Assembly (NCBI GenBank): GCA_024636445.1
Contig: JAGXHE010000021.1
Span: forward strand, 1 to 32,898
DNA: 32,898 nt
Source of the DNA: Sulfitobacter sp.
GTDB lineage: Bacteria; Pseudomonadota; Alphaproteobacteria; Rhodobacterales; Rhodobacteraceae
Reading direction: 5' to 3'
Positions 14,996-23,663 of the stretch are shown one piece after another. The position numbers were made by a program, and so were the translations under genes. A model generated the notes under the pieces. It made no database searches and was not told the DNA's origin. It saw nothing but the letters and a program-made list of their open reading frames with translations. How positions within the stretch are numbered: position 1 is the stretch's first letter; every line of letters begins with the position of its first letter.

Positions 14996-16765
14996 ATGCA
15001 GGGTCAGGGCGTTTTCAGCAACAACAAGGCGATCAGCTGGCGCGTTCGCGTCGCATTGGGGCTGTTGTTCGTGCTGGCGCTGTTCACCGTCTGGTTTACC
15101 AACAACCTGCTGACCGACCGGTTTACGCAAACCACCCGCAACCGTGCAGAGTTGCGATTGGCGCTCTATTCGGGCAACCTATTGTCCGAGCTGCGCCAGA
15201 ACGCCATCGTACCGCAACTTCTGGCGCGTGACCCGACGCTGATCGGGGCGCTGAACTCAACCGATTATTCGCAATCGACGCAACGGCTGATTTCCTTTGT
15301 CGAGGAAATCGGGGCCGCCTCGCTGATGCTGCTGGACAGTGAGGGGCGCACCGTGGCCGCGACCGACCGCAACCGGCTGGGATCATCGCACCTCAATGCG
15401 CAGTATTTCGTCGATGCGATGCAAGCGGCAGGGACGATCTTTGCCGTGATCCCGCGCGAGAGCGGGGGGTATTCATTTACCTATTCGCGGCGCGTGCAAT
15501 CGGGCGGCGATGTGCTGGGTGTCATCGCGGTAGAGGTCGATCTGCAAAAGTTCGAACGCGCATGGGCGGGGATTTCCGATGCGGTTCTGGTGACCGACAG
15601 CACCGGCGCGATCATCCTTGCGACCGAGCCGCGCTGGCGGGGCCGGACCGAGGCCGAAGCACTGGCCCGCCAGACCCCGCAAAGCGCCATCGAGCGCGCC
15701 GTTCAGGCCACTGCCGACTGGACCGCTCTGCCGCCCGATGCCTACATTCAGGGCGAGGGCGTGATGCGTCTGGAAACCCGCATACCGTTTCGCGGCTGGC
15801 ACATGGCCTCGTTCACCACCTATGCCTCGGTGCGCGAGCGGGTGAACGGGGTTTTGGCGCTGGAAATCATGGGTTTCGCGATTCTGCTGGCCGTGGCGTT
15901 CTATTTCCTGTCGCGCCGCACGGCCTTTCGCATGGCCCTGTTTCAGCGCGAGTCGGCGGAGCTTCGCGCACTGAATGCGCGATTGCAGCGGGAAATCGCC
16001 GAACGCGAGCGTGTGCAAGAAACCCTTGCGGTGGCAGAACAGACCCTGGAGCAATCCAGCAAGCTCGCCGCCCTGGGCGAGATGTCGGCAGCCGTCAGCC
16101 ACGAGCTGAACCAGCCACTTGCGGCAATGAAAACCTATCTGGCGGGGGCGCGCTTGCTGCTGACCCGCAATCGCAAGGACGAGGCGCTGTCGTCCTTTGG
16201 TCGCATCGACGATCTGATCGAGCGGATGGGCGCGATCACGCGGCAGCTGAAATCCTATGCGCGCAAGGGTGCCGACGCACTTTCCCCTGTGGATATGGGC
16301 AATGCGCTGGCATCTTCTCTGTCGATGATGGAACCACAGCTGCGTCAGCGGCAGGTCCAGATCACCCGTATTCTGCCCGACGAGCCTGTCTGCGTCATGG
16401 GGGATAGGATGCGGATCGAACAGGTGATCATCAACCTCTTGCGCAATGCCATCGACGCCACCAGATCAGAAAGGAACCCGCAGGTGGATATCATCCTGTC
16501 TGCGGGTCAGACAGCGACATTGACGGTGCGTGACAATGGCCCCGGCATCGAGGATCTGGACGCTCTGTTCGAACCTTTCTACACCACCAAACAGCCCGGC
16601 GATGGGGTGGGCCTTGGCCTTGCTATTTCTTCGGGGATCGTAAACGACCTTGGTGGTAGACTGACGGCACGCAACGGCCAAGGGGGCGGCGCCGTTTTTG
16701 AAATGCAACTTCCCATCCTCTCGCGCGTTGAAGACGGAAGCAACAACAGCCAAGCGGCGGAGTAA
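14996..16765 (+). CDS. DctB-like sensor histidine kinase
   Basis: The 589-residue membrane kinase has a membrane segment near residues 18-38, a periplasmic region of about 240 residues resembling a double-Cache (dCACHE) sensor, a second segment (IMGFAILLAVAFYFLS), and a coiled coil rich in Glu/Arg. The H-box AAVSHELNQPLAAMKTYL places the phosphoacceptor at H369. The N-box (IINLLRNAIDATR), G1 (VRDNGPGIED) and G2 (GVGLGLAISSGIV) motifs are complete. This architecture is that of the C4-dicarboxylate sensor DctB. No dicarboxylate transporter gene is nearby, so the ligand is unproven. AAGG lies 8 bases before the ATG, and the regulator gene follows after 3 bases. Confidence 0.87.
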   Translation: MQGQGVFSNNKAISWRVRVALGLLFVLALFTVWFTNNLLTDRFTQTTRNRAELRLALYSGNLLSELRQNAIVPQLLARDPTLIGALNSTDYSQSTQRLISFVEEIGAASLMLLDSEGRTVAATDRNRLGSSHLNAQYFVDAMQAAGTIFAVIPRESGGYSFTYSRRVQSGGDVLGVIAVEVDLQKFERAWAGISDAVLVTDSTGAIILATEPRWRGRTEAEALARQTPQSAIERAVQATADWTALPPDAYIQGEGVMRLETRIPFRGWHMASFTTYASVRERVNGVLALEIMGFAILLAVAFYFLSRRTAFRMALFQRESAELRALNARLQREIAERERVQETLAVAEQTLEQSSKLAALGEMSAAVSHELNQPLAAMKTYLAGARLLLTRNRKDEALSSFGRIDDLIERMGAITRQLKSYARKGADALSPVDMGNALASSLSMMEPQLRQRQVQITRILPDEPVCVMGDRMRIEQVIINLLRNAIDATRSERNPQVDIILSAGQTATLTVRDNGPGIEDLDALFEPFYTTKQPGDGVGLGLAISSGIVNDLGGRLTARNGQGGGAVFEMQLPILSRVEDGSNNSQAAE

Positions 16766-16768
16766 AGA

Positions 16769-18109
16769 ATGACCCAAGCCATGAAGATAGCGATTGTCGA
16801 CGACGAACAAGATATGCGGCAGTCCATCAGCCAGTGGCTGGCGCTGTCGGGTTATGACACCGAAACCTTTGCCTGCGCCGAGGATGCGCTGAAGGTATTG
16901 GGACCGGATTATCCCGGCATCGTCATTTCGGATATCAAGATGCCCGGTATGGGCGGGATGCAGTTCCTGAAGAAGTTGATGGGCAATGACAGCGCGCTGC
17001 CGGTGATCATGATCACCGGCCACGGCGACGTGCCGATGGCGGTCGAGGCGATGCGCGTCGGCGCATTTGACTTTCTTGAGAAACCGTTCAACCCCGACCG
17101 GATGAGCGAGCTGGCCAAGAAAGCCACCGGCGCGCGCCGTCTGGTGATGGACAACCGCGCCCTGCGCCGCGAGCTGTCGGACGGCGGGCAGTTGATGAAA
17201 AAGCTGATCGGGCAAAGCCCGGTGATGGACCGTCTGCGCGAAGACATCCTCGATCTGGGGCAGGCCGATGGCCACGTCCTGATCGATGGCGAAACCGGCA
17301 CCGGCAAGACACTGGTGGCGCACGCGCTGCACGCCGTTGGCAGCCGTGCGGGCAAGAAATTCGTGCTTGTCAGCTGTTCCGCTCTGGAAGAGGACGCGCT
17401 GGCCAAGCGTCTGTTCGGCCCGATGCAGCCCGAAGATGCGCAACTGCCCGCCATCGAAGAGGCGCGCGGCGGCACGCTGGTTCTGGAAGACATCGAAGCG
17501 CTGAGCGAGCCGCAGCAGGCACGCCTGCTGAGCGCCATCAACGATCAGGGCACACCTGCCGAGACCCGCATCGTGGGCATCTGCAACATGCAAGAGGCAG
17601 GCCGCACCTGCGAAGACGCGCTGCGCCCCGATCTGTTCTACCGTCTGGCAGCGCTTCGGATCACCGTGCCGCCGCTGCGTCAACGCGGCGAAGACATCCT
17701 GACGCTGTTCACCCGTCTGAGCGAGCAATTCGCCGATGAATACGGCTGCGAGGCCCCCAATGTCAGCGCCCAGGAGGCCGCACAGCTGTTGCAGGCGCCT
17801 TGGCCCGGCAACGTGCGCCAGCTGATCAACATCGCCGAACGCGCGGTGCTGCAATCGCGTCGTGGCACCGGCACCATCGCGTCGCTTCTGATGTCCGATC
17901 ACGAGGAGATGCAGCCGGTGATGACCACCGAAGGCAAGCCTTTGAAGGAATACGTCGAGGCGTTCGAGAGGATGCTGATCGACAACACCATGCGCCGCCA
18001 CAAAGGGTCGATCGCGTCCGTGATGGATGAATTGTGCCTGCCGCGCCGGACCTTGAACGAGAAAATGGCGAAATACGGATTGCAGCGGTCGGACTACCTG
18101 CAAAACTGA
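16769..18109 (+). CDS. DctD-like NtrC-family response regulator lacking the GAFTGA motif
   Basis: The 446-residue regulator has a receiver domain with D11, D12, phosphoacceptor D55 (VISDIKMPG) and the conserved Lys in EKPF. An AAA+ domain follows with Walker A GETGTGKT (about 174-181). In sigma-54 activators the next block holds GAFTGA. Here it reads RLFGPMQPEDAQLPAIEEAR, with no such loop. Walker B is LVLEDIE instead of the usual LFLDEI. The arginine-rich sensor region (PPLRQRGEDIL) and a C-terminal Fis-type helix-turn-helix (RRTLNEKMAKYGL) remain. It probably binds DNA without activating sigma-54 polymerase in the usual way. It pairs with the kinase gene just upstream. Confidence 0.88.
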   Translation: MTQAMKIAIVDDEQDMRQSISQWLALSGYDTETFACAEDALKVLGPDYPGIVISDIKMPGMGGMQFLKKLMGNDSALPVIMITGHGDVPMAVEAMRVGAFDFLEKPFNPDRMSELAKKATGARRLVMDNRALRRELSDGGQLMKKLIGQSPVMDRLREDILDLGQADGHVLIDGETGTGKTLVAHALHAVGSRAGKKFVLVSCSALEEDALAKRLFGPMQPEDAQLPAIEEARGGTLVLEDIEALSEPQQARLLSAINDQGTPAETRIVGICNMQEAGRTCEDALRPDLFYRLAALRITVPPLRQRGEDILTLFTRLSEQFADEYGCEAPNVSAQEAAQLLQAPWPGNVRQLINIAERAVLQSRRGTGTIASLLMSDHEEMQPVMTTEGKPLKEYVEAFERMLIDNTMRRHKGSIASVMDELCLPRRTLNEKMAKYGLQRSDYLQN

Positions 18110-18644
18110 TCTGGCGCGATCCGCTTCGATCTGCCCCGATCCGCAATGCCGCATTTTCGCGCAAAGCGGTTTCAACCATATGGTGCAGTGGCCCCTCAGG
18201 CTGCTGCACCACTGCGTTCAGCCACTCGAAACAGCAATTGCAGCACGTTCACAGCAGTTAGCGATTGTAATGCTGCTGTGAAAGGCATTATCTAAAGGGA
18301 AGGCTTTTGACGCTATCAACACGTCGAGCCTGATGAAAGTTTCGCTGTAGCAGCGTTTGGTGGACACAAGTCCCCGACCTGAAACAGACCGATTGGGCCG
18401 GAAACGGCCGTGAGATGCCGGCGGTATGAGCTTCATATGCGCAGCTTTTGAATGGATACGCAGGGCCACGGGTCACTGCATGTCGGAGAAGAACCGCGAT
18501 GACGCGCGCACATGCCAAGAGCAGTCTTGCAGCAGGCCCGAGGGCCCGGTGCTGCCGCGCGTCGATATTCGCCTTAAATAGACACGTCCCCAAAACCGCC
18601 GCACCTCCGGGTGAGACGGCGAGGCGATCGTGCAAACGGACAAT
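18110..18644 (+). promoter_or_regulatory. Long structured leader region upstream of rne
   Basis: These 535 bases contain no convincing gene. They hold four stem-loops: TGGTGCAG with CTGCACCA (18181-18211, 8 bp), TTCACAGCAG with CTGCTGTGAA (18248-18282, 10 bp), GGCCG-GAAA-CGGCC (18396-18409, a GNRA tetraloop), and GCAGCA with TGCTGC (18529-18555). A promoter candidate TTGTAA-18-TATCTA lies at 18265-18294. If transcription starts there, the mRNA leader is about 340 bases and holds the last two hairpins. RNase E of enterobacteria is autoregulated through its 5' leader; a similar role here is inference. The first hairpin could instead end the regulator transcript. Confidence 0.5.
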
Positions 18645-21506
18645 ATGCCAAAGAAAATGCTTATCGATGCCACCCACGCCGAGGAAACGCGCGTTGTTGT
18701 GGTCGACGGAAACAAGGTCGAGGAATTCGATTTCGAATCCGAAAATAAACGCCAGCTTGCCGGCAACATCTATCTCGCCAAGGTAACGCGGGTCGAACCG
18801 TCGCTTCAGGCGGCATTCGTAGATTATGGCGGCAACCGCCACGGCTTTCTCGCGTTCTCGGAAATTCATCCCGATTACTACCAGATCCCCGTCGCCGACC
18901 GCGAGGCGCTGATGGAGGAAGAACGCGCTTTTGCCGAGGCACAGCGCGCCAAGGATGACGAGGACGACAAGCCCAAGCGGACTTCGCGGTCGCGCTCGCG
19001 CAGCCGTTCAAAATCTCAGGCCGAAGGGACCAACAGCGACGATGCCGTGACATCCTCCGACGACGTGGGTGGTATGGAAACCATCGATCTGTCCGATGAC
19101 GACGATGGCGTCGACGAGGGGTCCTCGCCGATGGAAAACGTGCGCGAAACACCGGTGGAAACGCCTGCGTCGGACTATGACAACGACAGCGACGCCGATG
19201 AAGACACCGCCGCAGACGCCGCCGATAAGGATGACAGCATCGAATCCGTCGCAGACGAAGACGACAGCGACGACATCCGACAGGCACGCAAACCGCGCCC
19301 CAAACGCTACAAGATTCAGGAAGTCATCAAGGTTCGCCAGATCCTGCTGGTTCAGGTCGTCAAGGAAGAGCGTGGCAACAAGGGCGCGGCGTTGACCACA
19401 TACCTGTCTCTGGCAGGTCGGTATTGCGTCCTGATGCCCAACACAGCCCGTGGTGGTGGCATCAGCCGCAAGATCACCAATGCAGTGGACCGCAAGAAGC
19501 TGAAAGAAATCGCCAACGAGATCGAAGTGCCACGTGGTGCTGGCCTGATCGTGCGCACCGCCGGTGCCAAACGCACCAAGGCCGAGATCAAGCGCGATTA
19601 TGAATACCTGCAACGGATGTGGGAACAGATCCGCGAACTGACGCTGAAATCCATTGCGCCGGCGAAAATCTACGAAGAGGGCGACCTGATCAAACGCTCG
19701 ATCCGCGACCTGTATAACCGCGACATCGACGAAGTGTTTGTAGAAGGCGAGCGCGGCTACCGCATCGCCAAGGACTTCATGAAGATGATCATGCCGTCCC
19801 ATGCCAAGAATGTGAAACGCTACGAAGACAGTCTGCCGCTGTTCGCCCGCTATCAGGTCGAAAGCTATCTGGCCGGCATGTTCAACCCAACGGTGCAATT
19901 GCCTTCGGGCGGCTATATCGTGATCGGCGTGACCGAGGCACTGGTGGCTGTCGACGTGAACTCTGGCCGTGCCACCAAAGAAGGCTCGATCGAGCAGACC
20001 GCGACCAAGACCAACCTTGAGGCTGCCGCCGAAGTTGCGCGCCAGTTGCGTCTGCGTGACCTTGCGGGCCTGATCGTCATCGACTTCATCGACATGGACG
20101 AGCGCAAGAACAACGCCGCCGTCGAAAAGATGATGAAGGACAAGCTGAAAACCGACCGCGCGCGCATTCAGGTGGGCCGCATTTCGGGCTTTGGTCTGAT
20201 GGAAATGTCGCGTCAGCGTCTGCGCCCCGGCATGATCGAGGCCACGACGCAGCCCTGTCAGGCGTGCCACGGCACCGGTCTGATCCGTTCGGACGACAAC
20301 CTTGCGCTGTCGATCCTGCGCCAGATCGAAGAAGAGGGGACCCGTGGCCGTTCGCGTGAAGTGCTGGTGAAGTGCCCGGTCGGCATCTCGAACTTCCTGA
20401 TGAACCAGAAACGCGAGCATATCGCGCATATCGAAGTGCGATATGGCCTGTCGGTACGGATCGAAGGTGATCCGACGCTGATCAGTCCAGACTTCAACAT
20501 CGAAAAGTTCAAGACCGCGACGCGCGTCGTCACCGCCGCCACGCATGTGGTTTCAGTGGACACCTCGATCATGGACCAGATCGACGAGGCCGATGCGCGC
20601 GCCGCTGAGGCTGCCGAAGCCGCTGATATCGCAGCAGAAGCCGCGCAAGAGGCAAAGGCGTCGCAGCAATCTGCACGGTCTGCCCCTGAACAATCTTCTT
20701 CTGAACAAGCGGCACCTGCGCAGTCTACTCCTGCGCATCCTGCCGCAGAAGATGGCGAAGATGGCGAGCCGAAACCCAAACGGCGTCGCAGGCGTCGGCG
20801 TCGGCGGGGCAAGTCGTCGACAGGCGAGGACCAGAACGGCGACAACAATGGGCGCGATGACGACGAACAGGACAATACGTCCGATGGCGCATCCAAACCC
20901 GAGCCCGCTGCGGAAGCATCCGACGCCAAGTCAGAGGACACAGCCGAGGCCAAGCCGAAACCGGCAAAACGCCGGTCGCGGAGCTCTGCAAAGAAAGCGG
21001 AAACAGCCGCTGAGGATGCGGACACCGCGACCGAAGCAGCCACCGACGATGCGCAGGCACCTGCCAAGCCCAAGGTGACGCGGACACGTTCGACGCGTGC
21101 GAAACCGGCCAAGGCAGCGACCGCTGCCGCGACCGAAGGCAAAGCCGACGCTGATCCGACCACGCAAGCCGAAGCGCCCGCAGCAAAGCCAAAACCGAAG
21201 CGCACGCGCACTTCTGCCAAAGCCAAGGCAGAAGCGAAAGCAGCTGCCGAGGCAGAAGAAGAAGCGCCTGACGCTGAAGCTCCTGCAGAGACGCCTGTAG
21301 CGGAAACCTCTGTAGCCGAGGCGCCTGCGCCCGAAGCTTCAGTGGCCGAAACTCCTGCACAAACGCCTGCGCCGGAAGCTCCTGCCGAAGCAGCGGAGGT
21401 CAAGACCGAAGCGCCTGCTCCTACGGCGAACGCTGCCGAAGAGAAGGCTGCAAACGAAGACAAACCTGCCAAGCCAAAGCGTAAGGGCTGGTGGTCTTTG
21501 GGTTAG
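18645..21506 (+). CDS. rne: Ribonuclease E
   Basis: RNase E is the main endoribonuclease for mRNA decay and rRNA/tRNA processing and scaffolds the degradosome. The product has 953 residues. An S1 domain (GNIYLAKVTRVEPSLQAAFV, then GNRHGFLAFSEIHPDYY) is interrupted by an acidic, Ser-rich insertion of about 130 residues. The catalytic aspartates are D437 (VDVNSGR) and D480 (VIDFIDMDERKN), 43 apart as in E. coli D303/D346. The Zn-link is C538-x2-C541 (CQACHGTG). The C-terminal third is disordered, with nine consecutive Arg and Ala/Pro/Glu repeats, ending KGWWSLG. ATG at 18645 is preferred because MPKKMLIDATHAEETRVVV matches the family; GTG at 18630 is possible. Confidence 0.95.
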   Translation: MPKKMLIDATHAEETRVVVVDGNKVEEFDFESENKRQLAGNIYLAKVTRVEPSLQAAFVDYGGNRHGFLAFSEIHPDYYQIPVADREALMEEERAFAEAQRAKDDEDDKPKRTSRSRSRSRSKSQAEGTNSDDAVTSSDDVGGMETIDLSDDDDGVDEGSSPMENVRETPVETPASDYDNDSDADEDTAADAADKDDSIESVADEDDSDDIRQARKPRPKRYKIQEVIKVRQILLVQVVKEERGNKGAALTTYLSLAGRYCVLMPNTARGGGISRKITNAVDRKKLKEIANEIEVPRGAGLIVRTAGAKRTKAEIKRDYEYLQRMWEQIRELTLKSIAPAKIYEEGDLIKRSIRDLYNRDIDEVFVEGERGYRIAKDFMKMIMPSHAKNVKRYEDSLPLFARYQVESYLAGMFNPTVQLPSGGYIVIGVTEALVAVDVNSGRATKEGSIEQTATKTNLEAAAEVARQLRLRDLAGLIVIDFIDMDERKNNAAVEKMMKDKLKTDRARIQVGRISGFGLMEMSRQRLRPGMIEATTQPCQACHGTGLIRSDDNLALSILRQIEEEGTRGRSREVLVKCPVGISNFLMNQKREHIAHIEVRYGLSVRIEGDPTLISPDFNIEKFKTATRVVTAATHVVSVDTSIMDQIDEADARAAEAAEAADIAAEAAQEAKASQQSARSAPEQSSSEQAAPAQSTPAHPAAEDGEDGEPKPKRRRRRRRRRGKSSTGEDQNGDNNGRDDDEQDNTSDGASKPEPAAEASDAKSEDTAEAKPKPAKRRSRSSAKKAETAAEDADTATEAATDDAQAPAKPKVTRTRSTRAKPAKAATAAATEGKADADPTTQAEAPAAKPKPKRTRTSAKAKAEAKAAAEAEEEAPDAEAPAETPVAETSVAEAPAPEASVAETPAQTPAPEAPAEAAEVKTEAPAPTANAAEEKAANEDKPAKPKRKGWWSLG

Positions 21507-21528
21507 GCCCAAACCCATGAAATCAAAG

Positions 21529-21559
21529 AAGGGCGTGGCCATCCGGCTGCGCCCTTTTT
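21529..21559 (+). terminator. Rho-independent terminator of rne
   Basis: AAGGGCG (21529-21535) pairs with CGCCCTT (21550-21556) around a 14-base loop, and TTTTT follows. It lies 22 bases after the rne stop codon. Confidence 0.8.
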
Positions 21560-21655
21560 CGTTTGCGCAGTGGTGCAAGTGCGTTTGCACGAGGCCGTTG
21601 ATGGAGGCATCTCCCACGGTTCAGCAGTAGGCAGTGGATCATCAGGGTTTAACTG

Positions 21656-21684
21656 TTGCCGACAAAAGCAATCATAGGTAGACT
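21656..21684 (+). promoter_or_regulatory. Candidate promoter of the Hint-domain gene
   Basis: TTGCCG (21656-21661) and TAGACT (21679-21684) are separated by 17 bases, about 105 bases before the ATG. The rest of the 230-base gap shows a small dyad, GTGCAA and TTGCAC at 21573-21590, and nothing else recognisable. Confidence 0.35.
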
Positions 21685-21790
21685 AGAGTGCAGAGCAGCA
21701 GGCTGAGTTTCACAAAAATAATCAGGGCAATCAGACCCTTCGTGAAGTTCGGTATAACGACAAACCACTCAGAAATGCAGGTCGCCAGAC

Positions 21791-22921
21791 ATGGCCGAGC
21801 GTACAATTTATATCGTCTCAAAAGACGATGTCACGGTGGTACGTGATGGTAGCAGCCCTCCCATAAGCAGCGATATCATCGACCATGCCCAGAACGGCGA
21901 CGCGTTCTCCTGGCAAAACCCGCATGATCTGAAACTGACGTTTTCGAACGAGCTTACGGCACTGACCTTCGATGACGCCGATGGTGTGCTGAGCGACGAT
22001 CCGTTTTTCAGATCGACCGTTACCGATCAACAGCTGACACAGCAGGTCGAGATCGACGGGATCACCTATACGCCCAACGAAGAAACCGTCCGCTGGAAAG
22101 ATCCGGCGCCCGTCAATGTCGAGAATGAATACGAAGTCACCCTCTATGACGACGCAGGCAACGAATACCGCATGGTGGGCGTGTCGATCACCGAGGGCTA
22201 TTCCACCACGGTCGTGGGTGTCACCTTCGATGGGCCATTTCCTCCGCCCGGCACCACCTTGCACTACATTCAAGGCGTTTCAACGTACAATGGTTTTGGA
22301 CAAACTCTGGCCATACCGCCCGACCCTGTGTGCTTCCTTGCTGGCACCTTGATCGAAACGCCGGATGGGCCACGCGCAATCGAGACGCTGAAAGCGGGAA
22401 TGCAGGTGGTGACGCTGAAAAACGCCGCGCAGGACTTGCGCTGGATCGGCCGGAACACAGTGTGCGGTCTGGGACGTTTGGCACCCGTCTGCATCAAGGC
22501 TGGAGCGCTTGATAACCGGCGCGATCTGTATGTGTCGCCCAACCACCGCATTCTTATACGGTCAAGCCTTGCCGAACTGAACTTCGGGCAGGGCGAGGTT
22601 CTGGTGCCTGCAAAGGCGCTGGTCAACGGAATGTCCATATTGCGCGCACCGATGCGGCGCGCCGACTATCTTCACCTGATGCTCGACACGCATGATCTGG
22701 TTTTCTCCGAAGGGATCGCCAGCGAAAGCCTGTTCACCGGCCACGTCGCTATGAGCACCTTGGGAGCCGACGCTTTGGCAGAGCTGAACGAGATTTTCCC
22801 AGACAGGCGTCATATTTCCCAAACTGCAAGCCACATGGGGCTGACCCTGCGCGAAACGCAATATCTGATGCACCAAGCGCGTCCCGACGCAGTAAACACG
22901 GTACGGTTGGGCGCAGGGTAA
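21791..22921 (+). CDS. Hint-domain protein (Hedgehog/intein type)
   Basis: The 376-residue protein has an N-terminal beta-rich, acidic region of about 175 residues without a clear signal peptide, then a Hint_2-type domain. The domain starts CFLAGTLIETPDGPRAIE, whose C181 is the expected nucleophile of the N-to-S acyl shift, and contains DLYVSPNHRILIRS with the conserved His at 252. A helical tail follows. Such proteins are numerous in Rhodobacteraceae, often on calcium-binding or secreted proteins, but their role is unknown. No downstream extein or homing endonuclease is visible. Whether it cleaves itself is unproven. Confidence 0.85.
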   Translation: MAERTIYIVSKDDVTVVRDGSSPPISSDIIDHAQNGDAFSWQNPHDLKLTFSNELTALTFDDADGVLSDDPFFRSTVTDQQLTQQVEIDGITYTPNEETVRWKDPAPVNVENEYEVTLYDDAGNEYRMVGVSITEGYSTTVVGVTFDGPFPPPGTTLHYIQGVSTYNGFGQTLAIPPDPVCFLAGTLIETPDGPRAIETLKAGMQVVTLKNAAQDLRWIGRNTVCGLGRLAPVCIKAGALDNRRDLYVSPNHRILIRSSLAELNFGQGEVLVPAKALVNGMSILRAPMRRADYLHLMLDTHDLVFSEGIASESLFTGHVAMSTLGADALAELNEIFPDRRHISQTASHMGLTLRETQYLMHQARPDAVNTVRLGAG

Positions 22922-23024
22922 TCTGTCTATCGAAGGTAAGTTCCGAAACCGTTTTCATTAAAAATATGGAACACTTGGGCTCTTTCTCCGTTTTGTTATC
23001 AGCAAACAAGAGAAAGGAAACTCT

Positions 23025-23444
23025 ATGACACGTTTTAGTTCTATCGCACTCGCAATGACACTTGCTGCCGGTCCGGCACTGGCAGAAATGCACATGGATA
23101 CAGCCGACCTGATCCGCTCGCGCGACATCACCGGTGGTGACATCTACTCGATGAGCACACCGATGGATGAAGCCAGCTGGGACAGCTGGGATATGAACGC
23201 CGTTGGCTCCGACTGGAACGACATCGGCGAGATCGAAGACTTGGTGCTTGACCAGTCCGGTCAACTGATCGGTGTGGTCGCGGAAGTCGGCGGATTTTTC
23301 GACATCGGTGACAAGCACGTCATGATTCCAATGGAAGATGTACGTCTTACAGCCGTGGATGACCAAACTTACGTTCTGGTGACACGGATGTCCGAAGAAC
23401 AGCTGGAAACAATGGAAGGCGTCGACGAAGCCTGGTGGAATTAA
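23025..23444 (+). CDS. Secreted PRC-barrel domain protein
   Basis: The 139-residue product has a signal peptide of 20 residues ending GPALA before EMHMDTADL. The mature part resembles a PRC-barrel: IRSRDITGGDIYSM, then WNDIGEIEDLVLDQSGQLIG, VVAEVGGFFDIGDKHVMIP and a Glu-rich end. PRC-barrel proteins are small beta domains, often stress-related when periplasmic, but no function is defined here. AGAAAGGA lies upstream of the ATG, and a strong terminator follows, so it is monocistronic. Confidence 0.85.
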   Translation: MTRFSSIALAMTLAAGPALAEMHMDTADLIRSRDITGGDIYSMSTPMDEASWDSWDMNAVGSDWNDIGEIEDLVLDQSGQLIGVVAEVGGFFDIGDKHVMIPMEDVRLTAVDDQTYVLVTRMSEEQLETMEGVDEAWWN

Positions 23445-23486
23445 TTCTGCTGCGCTTCAGACCGGTGTCTGAAATTTGAACGACGG

Positions 23487-23513
23487 AAAAGGGGCTCTTA
23501 TGAGCCCCTTTTT
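23487..23513 (+). terminator. Rho-independent terminator, usable in both directions
   Basis: AAAAGGGGCTC (23487-23497) pairs with GAGCCCCTTTT (23502-23512) around the loop TTAT, with a T-tract on the plus strand and a matching A-tract on the other side. It lies 43 bases after the PRC-barrel gene. Confidence 0.9.
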
Positions 23514-23663
23514 CACGTGTATCCCTTTTTCGAGTTTATAAGGCAGAGTGATCGACACGGGGCTGGAAATATCACTTTGTAGGCGAGATCGTGAACCTAT
23601 GTTAGGAAAGGTCAGGTTTTGCCATATACCGCGCGATATCAGCTCACTTAAGGACCCCGCAAG

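Noticed and set aside
16466-18175. 569-codon open frame on the minus strand opposite the DctD-like gene
   Set aside because: It is the antisense shadow of a high-GC gene whose plus-strand frame shows clear receiver, AAA+ and Fis domains. The antisense product is His/Gln/Arg-rich with no domain.
18448-18786. 112-codon frame in the rne leader
   Set aside because: It runs out of frame into rne, lacks a ribosome binding site and resembles nothing.
19008-20546. 512-codon minus-strand frame opposite rne
   Set aside because: The plus-strand frame is RNase E with catalytic motifs. The antisense translation has no recognisable motif or ribosome binding site.
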